A stretch of 64,000 nt of DNA, taken from Embleya sp045207655 (lineage in GTDB: Bacteria; Actinomycetota; Actinomycetes; Streptomycetales; Streptomycetaceae). A program made the position numbers and the translations under genes. The notes beneath the pieces are model-generated. The model was not told where the DNA came from, searched no databases, and worked only from the letters and a program-made list of their open reading frames with translations. Shown piece by piece: positions 16,890-26,517 of this stretch. How positions within the stretch are numbered: position 1 is the stretch's first letter; every line of letters starts with the position of its first letter. Where the stretch lies: the NCBI RefSeq assembly GCF_045207655.1, contig NZ_CP108784.1:1178001-1242000 (forward strand), written 5' to 3'.

Positions 16890-19121
16890 GTGGCGACTTT
16901 TCTGTATCGGCTCGGCCGCGGCGCCTTTCGGCGCCGCGGCACGGTCCTCCTGGTGTGGCTGGGGGTGCTGGCCGCGGTCGCGGTGGGCGCTGCGCAGGCA
17001 CAGGGGCCCTCGGACGAGGAGTTCTCGATGCCGGGGATCGAGTCGCAAAAGGCGTTCGATCTCATGGAGGAGCGTTTTCCCGGAACGGCCGCGGACGGCG
17101 CCACCGCCCGGGTCGTCTTCGTCGCCCCGGGCGGGCGGAAGGTGACCGCGGGCGACCTGCGGAAGGCCGTCGAGGACGCGGTGGGCTCGCTGGGGTTCGG
17201 CCCGCAGGTGGCCGGTGTCGCGGACCCGTTCGAGTCGAAGGCCGTCAGCGAGGACGGTTCGACGGCGTATGCGACCGTCACCTACAAGGTGGAGTCCGCC
17301 GACGTCACCGACGCCAGTCGTGCGGCGGTGGACAAGGCGGCGGAGCGGGCGCGGGCGGCGGGCTTGACGGTGGAGACCGGCGGGTCGGCGATGGACAGCG
17401 GCGGCGGACCCGGCGGGACCGCGGAGATCGTCGGCCTCTCGGCGGCGGCCGTCGTGCTGCTGTTCACGTTCGGGTCGATGGCCGCCGCCGGCCTGCCGCT
17501 GCTGACCGCGATCGTGGGCGTCGCCGTGAGCCTGTTCGGAATCCTGCTGCTGGCGGGCCCGTTGGGCCTGTCCTCGGACACGATCACCCTCGGGATGATG
17601 CTGGGCCTGGCGGTGGGCATCGACTACGCCCTGTTCGTGGTGTCCCGCTATCGGGAGGAGCGCGGGCGCGGCCGGGCACCGCGGGATGCGGCCGGGGTCG
17701 CGGTGGGTACCGCCGGATCGGCGGTCGTGTTCGCCGGGCTCACCGTGGTGATCGCACTGGCGGGTCTGTCGGTGGTCGGGATTCCGACACTGACGAAGAT
17801 GGGCCTGGCCGCCGCGGGGACCGTCGCGGTCGCCGTACTCGTCGCGTTGACGGTCGTCCCCGCGCTGCTCGGGTTCTGGCCCGACGCCGTGCTGGCACGC
17901 AGGGCACGCAAGGCCGGCACGCGTGGCATCACCGGGCCCGGCGACCGCACCGCCGGCGGGCGGGGCAACCTGGGCACGCGCTGGGCTCGTTTCGTGCTGC
18001 GTCGTCCTGTGGCGGTGCTGGTTCTCGGCGTGGTGGGCCTGGCCGCCCTGGCCGTGCCGATGGCGTCGCTGCGGTTGGGCATGCCGGGTGACGAGGCCAA
18101 GTCCACCGCCACCACCGAGCGGCGGGCCTACGACGCGCTCGCCGAGGGCTTCGGCCCCGGCTTCAATGGGCCGCTGACCATCGTCGTGGACGCGAAGGGG
18201 GCAGCCGACCCGCGCGCCGCGGTGCGCGCCGTCAGCGACCGGATCGGCGACACGGCCGGCATCGTGTCGGTCTCCCAGGCCCGCTTCAACCAGGCCGGCG
18301 ACACGGCGGTCTTCCGGGCCACCCCCTCGACCAGCCCCACGGACGAGAAGACCAAGGACCTGGTGGAGACGATCCGCCGCAACCGTGCGGCTGTACAGAA
18401 GCAGGCGTCGGCGACGTTCGAGGTCACCGGCACGACCGCGCTGAACATCGACATCGCCGCGAAGGTGCAGTCCGCGCTGGTGCCCTATCTGGCGGTGGTC
18501 GGCGGCTTGGCGGTGGTGCTGCTTCTGCTGGTCTTCCGGTCCGTACTGGTGCCGGTCAAGGCGGCCCTGGGTTTCGTCCTCTCGGTGCTGGCGGCGCTGG
18601 GCGCGTTGGTGCTGGTCTTCCAGGAGGGACACGCCGCGGACCTGTTCGGGGTGGAGCAGACCGGGCCGATCATGAGCCTGATGCCGATCTTCATGATGGG
18701 CATCGTCTTCGGGCTGGCCATGGACTACGAGGTCTTCCTGGTCTCCCGGATGCGGGAGGCGTACACCCACGGGGAATCCGCCGATCAGGCGATCGTGTCC
18801 GGGTTCCGGCACAGCGCCCGGGTGGTGACGGCCGCCGCGCTGATCATGATCGCGGTCTTCTCCGGGTTCATCGGGGAGCAGGGGGGACTGATCAAGATGC
18901 TCGGCTTCGGCCTGGCCGCCGCGGTGCTCTTCGACGCCTTCGTGGTCCGCATGGCGATCGTGCCCGCCGTCCTGGCCCTGCTCGGCGACCGGGCCTGGTG
19001 GCTGCCGGGGTGGCTGGGCCGCGTGCTGCCCCGGGTCGACGTGGAAGGCGGGGCGCTCGGCCACGCACGGCCCGCCCGACCCGACCATGACCCGGAAGGG
19101 CCGATCCGGGCTCGCGTGTGA
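16890..19121 (+). CDS. MmpL-family (RND-like) transporter
   Basis: A 743-residue transporter starting at GTG with GGGAGA upstream. The two-halved MmpL plan is clear: helix 1 near residues 17-35, an extracytoplasmic loop to about 175, a block of helices (IVGLSAAAVVLLFTFGSM onward, with GLAVGIDYALFVVSRYREE), a second loop, and a second block (GLAMDYEVFLVSRMREAY). The paired GxDY motifs with Asp in the helices are the proton-relay signature. MmpL proteins export lipids or antibiotics. It heads a likely operon with a two-component pair that may sense envelope state. Confidence 0.9.
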   Translation: MATFLYRLGRGAFRRRGTVLLVWLGVLAAVAVGAAQAQGPSDEEFSMPGIESQKAFDLMEERFPGTAADGATARVVFVAPGGRKVTAGDLRKAVEDAVGSLGFGPQVAGVADPFESKAVSEDGSTAYATVTYKVESADVTDASRAAVDKAAERARAAGLTVETGGSAMDSGGGPGGTAEIVGLSAAAVVLLFTFGSMAAAGLPLLTAIVGVAVSLFGILLLAGPLGLSSDTITLGMMLGLAVGIDYALFVVSRYREERGRGRAPRDAAGVAVGTAGSAVVFAGLTVVIALAGLSVVGIPTLTKMGLAAAGTVAVAVLVALTVVPALLGFWPDAVLARRARKAGTRGITGPGDRTAGGRGNLGTRWARFVLRRPVAVLVLGVVGLAALAVPMASLRLGMPGDEAKSTATTERRAYDALAEGFGPGFNGPLTIVVDAKGAADPRAAVRAVSDRIGDTAGIVSVSQARFNQAGDTAVFRATPSTSPTDEKTKDLVETIRRNRAAVQKQASATFEVTGTTALNIDIAAKVQSALVPYLAVVGGLAVVLLLLVFRSVLVPVKAALGFVLSVLAALGALVLVFQEGHAADLFGVEQTGPIMSLMPIFMMGIVFGLAMDYEVFLVSRMREAYTHGESADQAIVSGFRHSARVVTAAALIMIAVFSGFIGEQGGLIKMLGFGLAAAVLFDAFVVRMAIVPAVLALLGDRAWWLPGWLGRVLPRVDVEGGALGHARPARPDHDPEGPIRARV

Positions 19122-19135
19122 CCGGCTCCACCCCG

Positions 19136-19167
19136 GGACCGCCCGAGACCCGTGTCCCGGGCGGTCC
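19136..19167. terminator. GC hairpin between MmpL and kinase genes
   Basis: Ten-base arms GGACCGCCCG (19136-19145) and CGGGCGGTCC (19158-19167) with a 12-base loop lie 15 bases after the MmpL stop. There is no T-run, so it may be a partial terminator that lowers kinase expression relative to the transporter. Confidence 0.5.
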
Positions 19168-19233
19168 GCACACCCCGTCCTCGCGGTCGTCGGCGACCAT
19201 GGATTCCTGCGACGCCCCCCAGCGGAGAGCACG

Positions 19234-20463
19234 ATGACCAACTACCTCGAACGGTACGCGGAGCGCCACGCCCGAGCCGCGGACGTGGCGACGGCGGTGG
19301 CGTTGTGCGTCTGCACGCTCTTCGGGGCCCAGATCAGCACGTCCGAGTCCTCGCCCCCGCACGCCCTGTGGCCCGCCTGGATCCTCGTCGTCTCCGGCGC
19401 GGCCGTCGTGGCCGCCCGCAGCCGCCCGCGCGCCACCCTCGCGGTCACCGCCGCCGCGGCCGCCCTGCTGACCGCCCTGGGCTACCTGCCCAGTCCCCTG
19501 CTGCTGGCCCCGGTCATGACCGCGTTGTACTGGCTTGCCGCGCTCACCGATTCGCGGACGACCGGCGTCTACGGCTCGGCGACCGTGGCCCTGCTGGTGG
19601 CCACCTCGCTGGCCGGCGCGCCGCTCGGCGACGACTTCATCCTGCGCACCGTGGGCACGGTCCTGTGGTTGCTGCTGCCGGTGTCCCTGGGCGGCAGGAG
19701 CCGCTTCCGGCGCGCCTACCTCGAATCCGTCCAGGCCCGCGCCGCGCACGCCGAACGCACCCGCGAGGAGGAGGCCCGGCTCCGCGTCGCCGAGGAACGC
19801 ATGCGCATCGCCCGCGAACTCCACGACGCCGTCGCCCACCACATGGCCGTCGCCCACGCCCAGGCCGGCACCGCCGCCCACCTCGCCGACACGCACCCGG
19901 AGCAGACCCGCAAGATCCTCGCCGACCTGGTCGGCACCACCACCTCCGCGCTCCTGGAACTGCGCGCCACGGTGGGCGTGTTGCGCCAGACGGCCGACCC
20001 GCACGCCTCCCCGCTGGAACCCACCCCGGGCCTGGACCGCCTGCCCGAACTGGTCGCGGCCTGCGCATCGGCCGGCCTGACCGTCACCGTCGGCACCGAG
20101 GGCCAGGCTCGGCCGCTGTCCCCGGGAGTGGACCTGACCGCCTACCGGATCATCCAGGAGGCGCTGACCAACGCCACGAAACACGCGCCCGACCACGCGG
20201 CCCGAGTCCGGCTCCGCTACGACGGCTCGCGTCTGCTGATCACCGTCACCAACGACGGCACAATGAGCGGCGGGGCCGTCCCGCCGATGCCCGGCGGCGG
20301 ATACGGACTGATGGGCATGCGCGAACGTGCCCACTCCGTCGGTGGCGACCTGCGCGCCGGCCCCCGACCCGAAGGCGGCTTCGAAGTCGCCGCCGCCCTC
20401 CCATTCCAGCCCCGCACCCCGGCGGACGACCCGACCGGACGACGACCCGAGGAAATCCGTTGA
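19234..20463 (+). CDS. NarL-partner sensor histidine kinase (HisKA_3)
   Basis: A 409-residue membrane kinase. About five hydrophobic segments span residues 20-150, and a short coiled region (HAERTREEEARLRVAEERM) leads into the dimerisation box RIARELHDAVAHHMAVAHAQ with its phosphoacceptor His. The ATPase domain has IIQEALTNATKHAP (N-box) and GGGYGLMGMRERA (G-box). ATG 19234 follows a GGAGAG box; upstream codons in frame have no family character. Its stop overlaps the regulator start (TTGA). It probably senses the membrane or the MmpL cargo. Confidence 0.88.
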   Translation: MTNYLERYAERHARAADVATAVALCVCTLFGAQISTSESSPPHALWPAWILVVSGAAVVAARSRPRATLAVTAAAAALLTALGYLPSPLLLAPVMTALYWLAALTDSRTTGVYGSATVALLVATSLAGAPLGDDFILRTVGTVLWLLLPVSLGGRSRFRRAYLESVQARAAHAERTREEEARLRVAEERMRIARELHDAVAHHMAVAHAQAGTAAHLADTHPEQTRKILADLVGTTTSALLELRATVGVLRQTADPHASPLEPTPGLDRLPELVAACASAGLTVTVGTEGQARPLSPGVDLTAYRIIQEALTNATKHAPDHAARVRLRYDGSRLLITVTNDGTMSGGAVPPMPGGGYGLMGMRERAHSVGGDLRAGPRPEGGFEVAAALPFQPRTPADDPTGRRPEEIR

Positions 20464-21140
20464 CCATCCGCGTCCTGCTCGCCGACGACCAGGCCCTGCT
20501 GCGCGGCACCTTCCGGCTCCTGATCGACTCCTGCGACGACCTGGAGGTCGTCGGCGAGGCCGCCGACGGCCGGGAAGCGGTGGAACTCGCCCGCGCGCAC
20601 CGGCCCGACGTCGTCCTCATGGACATCCGCATGCCCAACGGGGACGGCCTCGCCGCCACCGCCGCCATCTGCGCGGACCCCGGCCTCGCCGGCACCCGCG
20701 TCCTCATCCTGACCATGTTCGAGACCGAGGAATACGTCGCCCAGGCACTACGCGTGGGTGCCAGCGGCTTCCTCGGCAAGTACGTCACCACGGACACGCT
20801 GCTGGACGGAATCCGCACCATCGCCGCGGGCGAGGCCCTCCTGTCACCGGGGGCCACCCAGGCGCTGATCACCCGCTTCCTCACCACCCCCGCCTCCGGA
20901 CCGCCCCTCGCCCCGGCCGAACGCCTCGCCGACCTCACGCCCCGTGAACAGGAGGTCACCGTCCTGGCGGCCCACGGCAAATCCAACGACCGGATCGCCC
21001 GAGAACTCGTCCTGAGCGTCCTGACCGTCCGCACCCACATCCAACGAGCCATGACCAAACTCGGCGCCCGCGACCGCGCCCAACTCGTCGTCATCGCCTA
21101 CCAGAACGGCCTGGTACGCCCCGAGCCACCCGGCCTCTGA
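20460..21140 (+). CDS. NarL/FixJ-family response regulator
   Basis: A 226-residue regulator that starts with a TTG overlapping the kinase stop (TTGA). The receiver (IRVLLADDQALLRGTFRLL, DVVLMDIRMPNGDG with the phosphoacceptor Asp, and GASGFLGKYV with the conserved Lys) occupies about residues 1-120. A LuxR-type helix-turn-helix lies at about 155-215 (LTPREQEVTVLAAHGKSNDRIA). Partner of the kinase directly upstream; the likely target is the MmpL promoter, where an imperfect dyad lies at 16762-16779. Confidence 0.9.
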   Translation: MTIRVLLADDQALLRGTFRLLIDSCDDLEVVGEAADGREAVELARAHRPDVVLMDIRMPNGDGLAATAAICADPGLAGTRVLILTMFETEEYVAQALRVGASGFLGKYVTTDTLLDGIRTIAAGEALLSPGATQALITRFLTTPASGPPLAPAERLADLTPREQEVTVLAAHGKSNDRIARELVLSVLTVRTHIQRAMTKLGARDRAQLVVIAYQNGLVRPEPPGL

Positions 21141-21190
21141 CGACCGCGGGCACGGCGCCCCCGCCGGACGGGCCGGGTCGTACCCCCGGC

Positions 21191-21601
21191 TCAGGGCTGG
21201 TCCGGGACCGCCGACATGTCCATGTACACGACCTCCCACAGGTGGCCGTCCAGGTCCTGGAAGCTGCGGCCGTACATGAATCCCTGGTCCATCGTCTCGT
21301 TCGACTTCTTGGCGCCCGCCGCGAACGCCTTCTCCACCAGCTCGTCGACACCCTCGCGGCTCTCCGCGCTCAGCGCGACGATGGCCTCGGTGGCCTTGGT
21401 CGCGTCGACGATCTCCTTGCTCGTGAAGGTCTTGAAGAACGACTCGACGAGCAGCATCACGTGGATCGTGTCGCTGATCGCGAACGAGCTCGCGTTCTGG
21501 TCGCTGAACTGCGCGTTCTGGGTGAACCCGAGCGCGGTGTAGAACTCGGTCGCCTTCGTGAGGTCCTTGACCGGCAGGTTCACAAAGATCATCGTGGCCA
21601 T
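21191..21601 (-). CDS. VOC-family protein, single domain
   Basis: A 136-residue protein with one glyoxalase-fold unit: MATMIFVNLPVKDLTKATEF at the start, then FYTALGFTQNAQFSDQNAS, a middle VMLLVESFFKTF, and the end QDLDGHLWEVVYMDMSAVP. It resembles the group often called lactoylglutathione lyase-like, with unproven chemistry. ATG 21601 is preferred because relatives start at MATMIF; an upstream ATG at 21613 would add MGRI. It converges on the response regulator gene, 50 bases away. Confidence 0.8.
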   Translation of the reverse strand: MATMIFVNLPVKDLTKATEFYTALGFTQNAQFSDQNASSFAISDTIHVMLLVESFFKTFTSKEIVDATKATEAIVALSAESREGVDELVEKAFAAGAKKSNETMDQGFMYGRSFQDLDGHLWEVVYMDMSAVPDQP

Positions 21602-21743
21602 GATGCGTCCCATCTCGTACGTCTCGGTGCTTTCGAAGGGATAGACGGTCGCCCGCGGAAGAACTCATCGGTCGCGCCGAACTTTTTTCGATCGACCGCG
21701 CCGCCGCGCCGGAGGCGGGTGCCGCCCGCGGATCGACGCGGCC

Positions 21744-23879
21744 TCACCCCACCCGTTCGCTTTCGCGTTCCGTCTCGCCGGCCGGCTTGGCGTCGCCGTG
21801 GCCCGGCCACCACGCGGCGTGGCCGATCAGCGCGGTCAGGCTCGGGGTGAAGATCAGCGCCATGATGAAGGCCGCGATCGCGATGCCGCTGGAGAGCGCG
21901 AAGCCCATCTGGGACAACGTCGAGTTGCCCGCCGGCATCAGGGTCGCGAAGGTGCCCGCCAGGATCACGCCCGCGGCCGCGATGGTCGGGCCCGAGTGTT
22001 TGACCGCGACGGCCGCCGCGTCGTGGGGGTTGTGGCCATCGCGGGCCTCCTCACGCAATCGCGACACCATCAGGATGTTGTAGTCCGTGCCGAGCGCGAC
22101 CACGAAGAGGTACATGATCACCGGAAGCATGAACATCAGCCCGGGCTGGTCGCCGATCCTCTGGAACAGCACCGACGTCGCGCCGAGCGTGGCGCCGAAG
22201 CCCAGCGCCACCGAGGCCATCAGGTACCACGGCGCGACCAGGCTGCGCAGCAGCAGGCCCAGGATGATCATGATGCACACCGCGGCGACCGGGAAGACCA
22301 CCGAGTAGTCCCGATCCACGGCCCGGTTGATGTCCACGTAGACGGCGCTGATCCCGCCCACGAGCGCCCGGGTCCCGGCCGGCGCCGCCTCGTGCATGGT
22401 CGGCCGGAGCCGGTCCCTGATCGTCGACAGGGCTTCGTCGGTGGCGGGCGAATCGGTGAGCACCACCGAGTAGAACGCGGTCCGCTGGTCCGCGCTGAGC
22501 ACCGCCTCGGTCACCGAGCCGACCCCCTGCACCCGCTGCAACACCGCCTCGAACGGGATCCGCTCCGCGGGCGTGAGCGGCCGGCCGGTGGTCGAGGTCA
22601 GATACACCTCGGTGGGGTCCGTGGTGCCGGGCGGGAAGCCCTTCTCCAGGTTCTTCATCGCGACCACGGACTCCTTGTCCGAGGGCAACGACGAACCGGC
22701 CAGGTCGAAGTTGGCCTTGTAGCCCAGCGCGCCGATCGCGAGTACGCCCATCACCAGCGCGGACAGCACCGCGAACACCGCCGGTCGGCGCCCGATGCCC
22801 CGGCCGAGCCGGGCGAAGCCGGTGCCGTGCGGCGCGACCCGCCAGGACTTGGACGGCCAGAACACGCGGGTACCCAGCAGCGAGACCACGGCCGGCACCA
22901 GCGTCAGGCCCGCGACCAGCGTCACGAACACCGCGATCGCCAGCGCCGGGCCCATCGAGCGCAGCATTCCGAGCGTGGACAGGGTCAGCGCCGCGAACGC
23001 GACGATCACCGCCGCCGCGGCGGAGGCGATCGCCTCGCCGACCCTGGACACCGCGTGCACCATGCCGGTCTTGGCGTCGACCCCCTCGCGCAACACCTCG
23101 CGGTAGCGGAAGAGCAGGAACAGCACGTAGTCCGTGCCGACGCCGAACAGCACCACGGTGAGCAGTTGTTCGATCGAGCTGTCCGCCTTCATGTCGAAGA
23201 CCTTGTTGGCCGACGCGATCAGCCCGGTGGCCATCGGCGCGATCAGCCCGATGATCACCACCGGCAGCAGCGCGATGATCGGGCTGCGGAAGATGATCAG
23301 CAGCAGCAACACGATGATCACGATGGTGCCGACCGCGACCAGCGTGCCGGCCCTCTTCGAGGAGTCCCGTTCGTCGAGCGCCTGCGCGGCCTGACCGGTG
23401 ATGCCCGCCGTCAGGGCGGTGCCGGCCACCTGCGCCTTGACGTCCTTGCGCATCTCCTCGACCGCGTCCTGCGGGGTCTCGTCGTCGGGGTCGGTGATCT
23501 CCGGCATCGCGACCGTCGAGGTCTGCACGAGGCCGTTCGGCGAGATCTGCCCCGGCGTCACCGCGAGGACGTCCCGGATCTTCCGCGCCTGCACCGACGC
23601 CGAGATCCGGGCCACCTGCTCGCTGTCCGCCTGGGTCAACGGCTTGCCGTCGGAGCGCTGGAAGACGATGACCGCGCCGACGTTCTCCTGTTGCGGGAAG
23701 TCCTGGTCCCGCAGGTCGGACGCGCGCACCGACTCGTAGGACTTGGGCAGGAAGCTCTTCTCGTCGGTGGAGGAGGTCAGCTTCGGCGCGAGGCCGATCA
23801 CCACACCCGCCGCGATCACCCAGGCCAGGACGACCCACCAGGGCCTGCGTACTACAAACCCGCCGAGGGCCGCGAACAT
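21744..23879 (-). CDS. MmpL/YdfJ-family transporter
   Basis: A 711-residue RND-like transporter with the MmpL plan. Helix 1 is PWWVVLAWVIAAGVVIGLAP near residue 13, followed by a loop to about 170 and a helix block that includes FGVGTDYVLFLLFRYREV. A second loop and block follow, with VALGTDYNILMVSRLREEA. Both GTDY motifs carry the proton-relay Asp. The start ATG has GAGGCG upstream. It is divergent from the duplicated histidine kinase with about 300 bases between. The likely substrate is a lipid or drug. Confidence 0.88.
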   Translation of the reverse strand: MFAALGGFVVRRPWWVVLAWVIAAGVVIGLAPKLTSSTDEKSFLPKSYESVRASDLRDQDFPQQENVGAVIVFQRSDGKPLTQADSEQVARISASVQARKIRDVLAVTPGQISPNGLVQTSTVAMPEITDPDDETPQDAVEEMRKDVKAQVAGTALTAGITGQAAQALDERDSSKRAGTLVAVGTIVIIVLLLLIIFRSPIIALLPVVIIGLIAPMATGLIASANKVFDMKADSSIEQLLTVVLFGVGTDYVLFLLFRYREVLREGVDAKTGMVHAVSRVGEAIASAAAAVIVAFAALTLSTLGMLRSMGPALAIAVFVTLVAGLTLVPAVVSLLGTRVFWPSKSWRVAPHGTGFARLGRGIGRRPAVFAVLSALVMGVLAIGALGYKANFDLAGSSLPSDKESVVAMKNLEKGFPPGTTDPTEVYLTSTTGRPLTPAERIPFEAVLQRVQGVGSVTEAVLSADQRTAFYSVVLTDSPATDEALSTIRDRLRPTMHEAAPAGTRALVGGISAVYVDINRAVDRDYSVVFPVAAVCIMIILGLLLRSLVAPWYLMASVALGFGATLGATSVLFQRIGDQPGLMFMLPVIMYLFVVALGTDYNILMVSRLREEARDGHNPHDAAAVAVKHSGPTIAAAGVILAGTFATLMPAGNSTLSQMGFALSSGIAIAAFIMALIFTPSLTALIGHAAWWPGHGDAKPAGETERESERVG

Positions 23880-24177
23880 GGACGCCTCGCTTCGTACTCG
23901 TGACGGATACGGCTGCCTCACGTCACCGTCGAACGCACCGAGGGGCCGCGCCAGCCGGGTGATCCGTGCGGGTGACCGGCCCCACCGGCGGCGCGGGACC
24001 GCGCCGGCACCCGCGCACCGAGGCCCGTTCGCGCGGTGGACCCCGGCGCGAGGGTCCGATGTCCGGTGGGTACCGTTTGCCTGCCGCCGAGGGAAAAGCC
24101 GGGCTCCGCCGGGACGCCCGGGGCGGCCGGCATGCTCGCACAGCGCCGCCGTCGGCGGCACCGGGGAACGGCACGGG
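23880..24177. other. Divergent intergenic region, MmpL/kinase
   Basis: These 298 bases lie between two divergent starts. I see no gene, no strong inverted repeat and no convincing promoter hexamers. A Shine-Dalgarno-like GGGGAACG sits before the kinase start. Confidence 0.4.
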
Positions 24178-26121
24178 ATGGTGATGGTGGCGTCGAGTGG
24201 TCGCGGCGCGATGAGGGCCGCCTTCGGTCCTCGGGAGGACGCCGCCTTCGCGCCGCTGCTCGCCCGGGTCGTGACCGCGGTGATCACCTGCGGGTTCTTC
24301 TTCGGCGGCTTCGTCGGGCTGGTCCAGTCGACCCGGTTGTCGACCGGCGCCAAGGCGATCGCGCTGGGCCTGCTGCTCGCCCTGGTGACGCTGCACCTGC
24401 GTAACTGCGTACGCCCGGCGGACGGCTCCCGGCCGGCGGGTTGGCGGTGGACGCTCGGCGCGCAGGCCGTGCTCACCTATCTGCCGATGACGTGGTTCCA
24501 CGAGACCTGGTACGGCAATCCGGGCTTCCTCGCGGGCGCCGCGCTGCTGCTGTTGCGGCCCGCGTGGGCGGCCTGGGCCGGGTTCGTGGCGGTGCTGGCC
24601 GTCCAGGTGCCGGTCGGTCTCGCGGTCCGGCCGACCGTGGTGGAGGCGCTGTACCTGGTTCTGGGGCAGGCCGCCCTGGTCGGGCTGGCGGTGTACGCGC
24701 TCGCCGGGCTCGCCGACCTGGTCGCCGCGCTGACCGCGACCCGCACCGCGCTCGCGGAGGCCGAGGTCGCCCGGGAGCGTCTGCGCTTCGCCCGGCACCT
24801 GACCGACGGCGTCGGCGCGAGCCTGACCCGGATCCTGGCCGGCGGCGACGCGCTCCTGGCCGGACTGCGCGAGCGCCCGGAGAGCTCCCGGCCGGCCCTG
24901 ACCGAGGCGTTGGCCGAGGCCCGTGTGGCGATGACCCGGGCCCGGGCCTTCGCGCACGAGCACAAGAGCGTCGAGAGCACCCCGCCGCCGGCGATCGCCG
25001 ACGAGCCGACGCCGCGCGCGGTCGCGGTGCTGCGGGTGGCGATCCTGGTGTTGCTGATCGCGCCGCTGCCGCTGCGGGTGCTCGCCGCGAGCGACTACTC
25101 CCCGGCCCGGCAGGCGCTGTTCGGACTCCTGCTGTGCGCCTTCGTCGCGCTGTACATCCGCAACTGCACACCCGCCTCGGGTGGGCGGCCCCGCTGGTGG
25201 CGGTGCACGTTCGCGGCGCAGATCGCGCTCGCGTACGTGCCGCTCGTCCTGTTCGACGCCCGGGTCTGGTCGGTGGGGCTGTTCCTGGCCGGACTCGCCC
25301 TGGTGTTGCTGCGCGGGCCGTGGCGCGTGCTCGCGGTGATCGGATTCGCGTTGCACGACGTGTACTTCGGCACCTGGAGTCCGACCCTGCTGGATCACGT
25401 CTACCACGTGGTGTGGATCCTCGAGCGCGCGGCGCTGGTCTACGGTCTGGTCCGGATGGCCGACCTCGCGCGGGCACTGGGCGCGGCCCGGGTCGAGTTG
25501 GCCGCGGGGCAGGTCGCCCGCGAGCGGCTGCGGCTGGGACACGATCTGCACGACCTGCTCGGCTTCAGCCTGTCCGCGCTGGTGCTCAAGACCCAACTGG
25601 CGCTGCGGTTCGCCGATCGCGACCCGGAGTCGGCGGCGAGCCGGCTCGCCGAGGGCCTGGCCATGGCCCGGCAGGCGCTGGCGGACGTCGGCACGGTCTC
25701 GGGCGGGTACCGCGGGATGTCGCTGGCGGTCGAGGCGGGGAGCGCGCGGGACGTGCTGGTCGGGGCCGGGGTGGCGGTGGAGGTCGCCGTCGACGTGGGC
25801 GCGTTGCCGGCGGGCATCGACACCGTGCTGGCGACCGTGCTGCGCGAGGGCGCCACCAACGTACTGCGGCACAGCTCCGCGACCCGGTGCGCGATCACCG
25901 CGTCGGTCGAGCCGGACGGCGCGGTCGTACTGGTCCTGACCAACGACGGCGTGCGGGCCGGCGCGGGCTCGGCGCCGACCGGGGCGGGCCTGGGGTTGAG
26001 GTCCCTCGACGGGCGCCTGGCGGCGCTCGGCGGCACGCTCGCCGCCGGGGTCGTCGGCGACGCGTTCCGGCTGTGTGCGCGCGTACCCGGGGACGTCCGC
26101 GCGGGGCTCGCGCGCGAGTGA
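24178..26121 (+). CDS. Histidine kinase with two tandem sensor-DHp halves, first half degenerate
   Basis: This 647-residue membrane protein looks like two NarL-type kinases fused head to tail. Each half begins with similar helices and a shared motif: LVTLHLRNC...GWRWTLGAQAVLTYLP near residue 65, and FVALYIRNC...WWRCTFAAQIALAYVP near residue 320. In half 1 the dimerisation box reads RFARHLTDGVGASL, where the phosphoacceptor His of the usual LHD is Thr, and no ATPase domain follows. Half 2 is complete: LGHDLHDLLGFSLS, then REGATNVLRHS (N-box) and GAGLGLRSLDGRL (G-box). No response regulator is adjacent, so it is an orphan. ATG 24178 has GGGGAACG upstream. Confidence 0.82.
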   Translation: MVMVASSGRGAMRAAFGPREDAAFAPLLARVVTAVITCGFFFGGFVGLVQSTRLSTGAKAIALGLLLALVTLHLRNCVRPADGSRPAGWRWTLGAQAVLTYLPMTWFHETWYGNPGFLAGAALLLLRPAWAAWAGFVAVLAVQVPVGLAVRPTVVEALYLVLGQAALVGLAVYALAGLADLVAALTATRTALAEAEVARERLRFARHLTDGVGASLTRILAGGDALLAGLRERPESSRPALTEALAEARVAMTRARAFAHEHKSVESTPPPAIADEPTPRAVAVLRVAILVLLIAPLPLRVLAASDYSPARQALFGLLLCAFVALYIRNCTPASGGRPRWWRCTFAAQIALAYVPLVLFDARVWSVGLFLAGLALVLLRGPWRVLAVIGFALHDVYFGTWSPTLLDHVYHVVWILERAALVYGLVRMADLARALGAARVELAAGQVARERLRLGHDLHDLLGFSLSALVLKTQLALRFADRDPESAASRLAEGLAMARQALADVGTVSGGYRGMSLAVEAGSARDVLVGAGVAVEVAVDVGALPAGIDTVLATVLREGATNVLRHSSATRCAITASVEPDGAVVLVLTNDGVRAGAGSAPTGAGLGLRSLDGRLAALGGTLAAGVVGDAFRLCARVPGDVRAGLARE

Positions 26122-26517
26122 ACCCCGCGCGTGGCCGGGCCCCTGTCGCGCCCGTCCGCGCCGTTCCGCGCCTGCCGCGCGCGCACGGGGAGTTGCGCCG
26201 AGGACGGCTGGGTGATGTGCGGTAATCTCCAAGGAAATCAACCCATTTGCCCCGCCGCTCGCGCCCCCGTGCGACCCGCCCGGGCTTCGGACGCGACCGA
26301 ATCGACGCATCCGTCCCGAGAGTTCGGCCGCCCGCTGTCGTCCCACGATGGTGGGATGGGGTATCACTGCATTGGCGATCGCACGTCACACGACATGCAC
26401 ACGTCGCGCCGGCGCGCGCCGGGCTTCTACAGTCCTGTAGATTCATCCATCGGCGGCCGTCGCGTGATCACCCGATCCGCCTGTACCCAGACATGCACGA
26501 GGGAAGGAAGCACTGCC
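26122..26517. promoter_or_regulatory. Long upstream region of terD with two small inverted repeats
   Basis: There is no gene in this 396-base stretch. Two dyads are visible: TCCCAC/GTGGGA at 26341-26356 and CTACAG/CTGTAG separated by two bases at 26427-26440. The second lies 78 bases before the TerD start and is the better operator candidate. AT content is raised at 26220-26250. Confidence 0.4.

Noticed and set aside
19136..19167. A riboswitch between MmpL and its kinase
   Set aside because: Only one simple hairpin is present, with no multi-stem conserved core.
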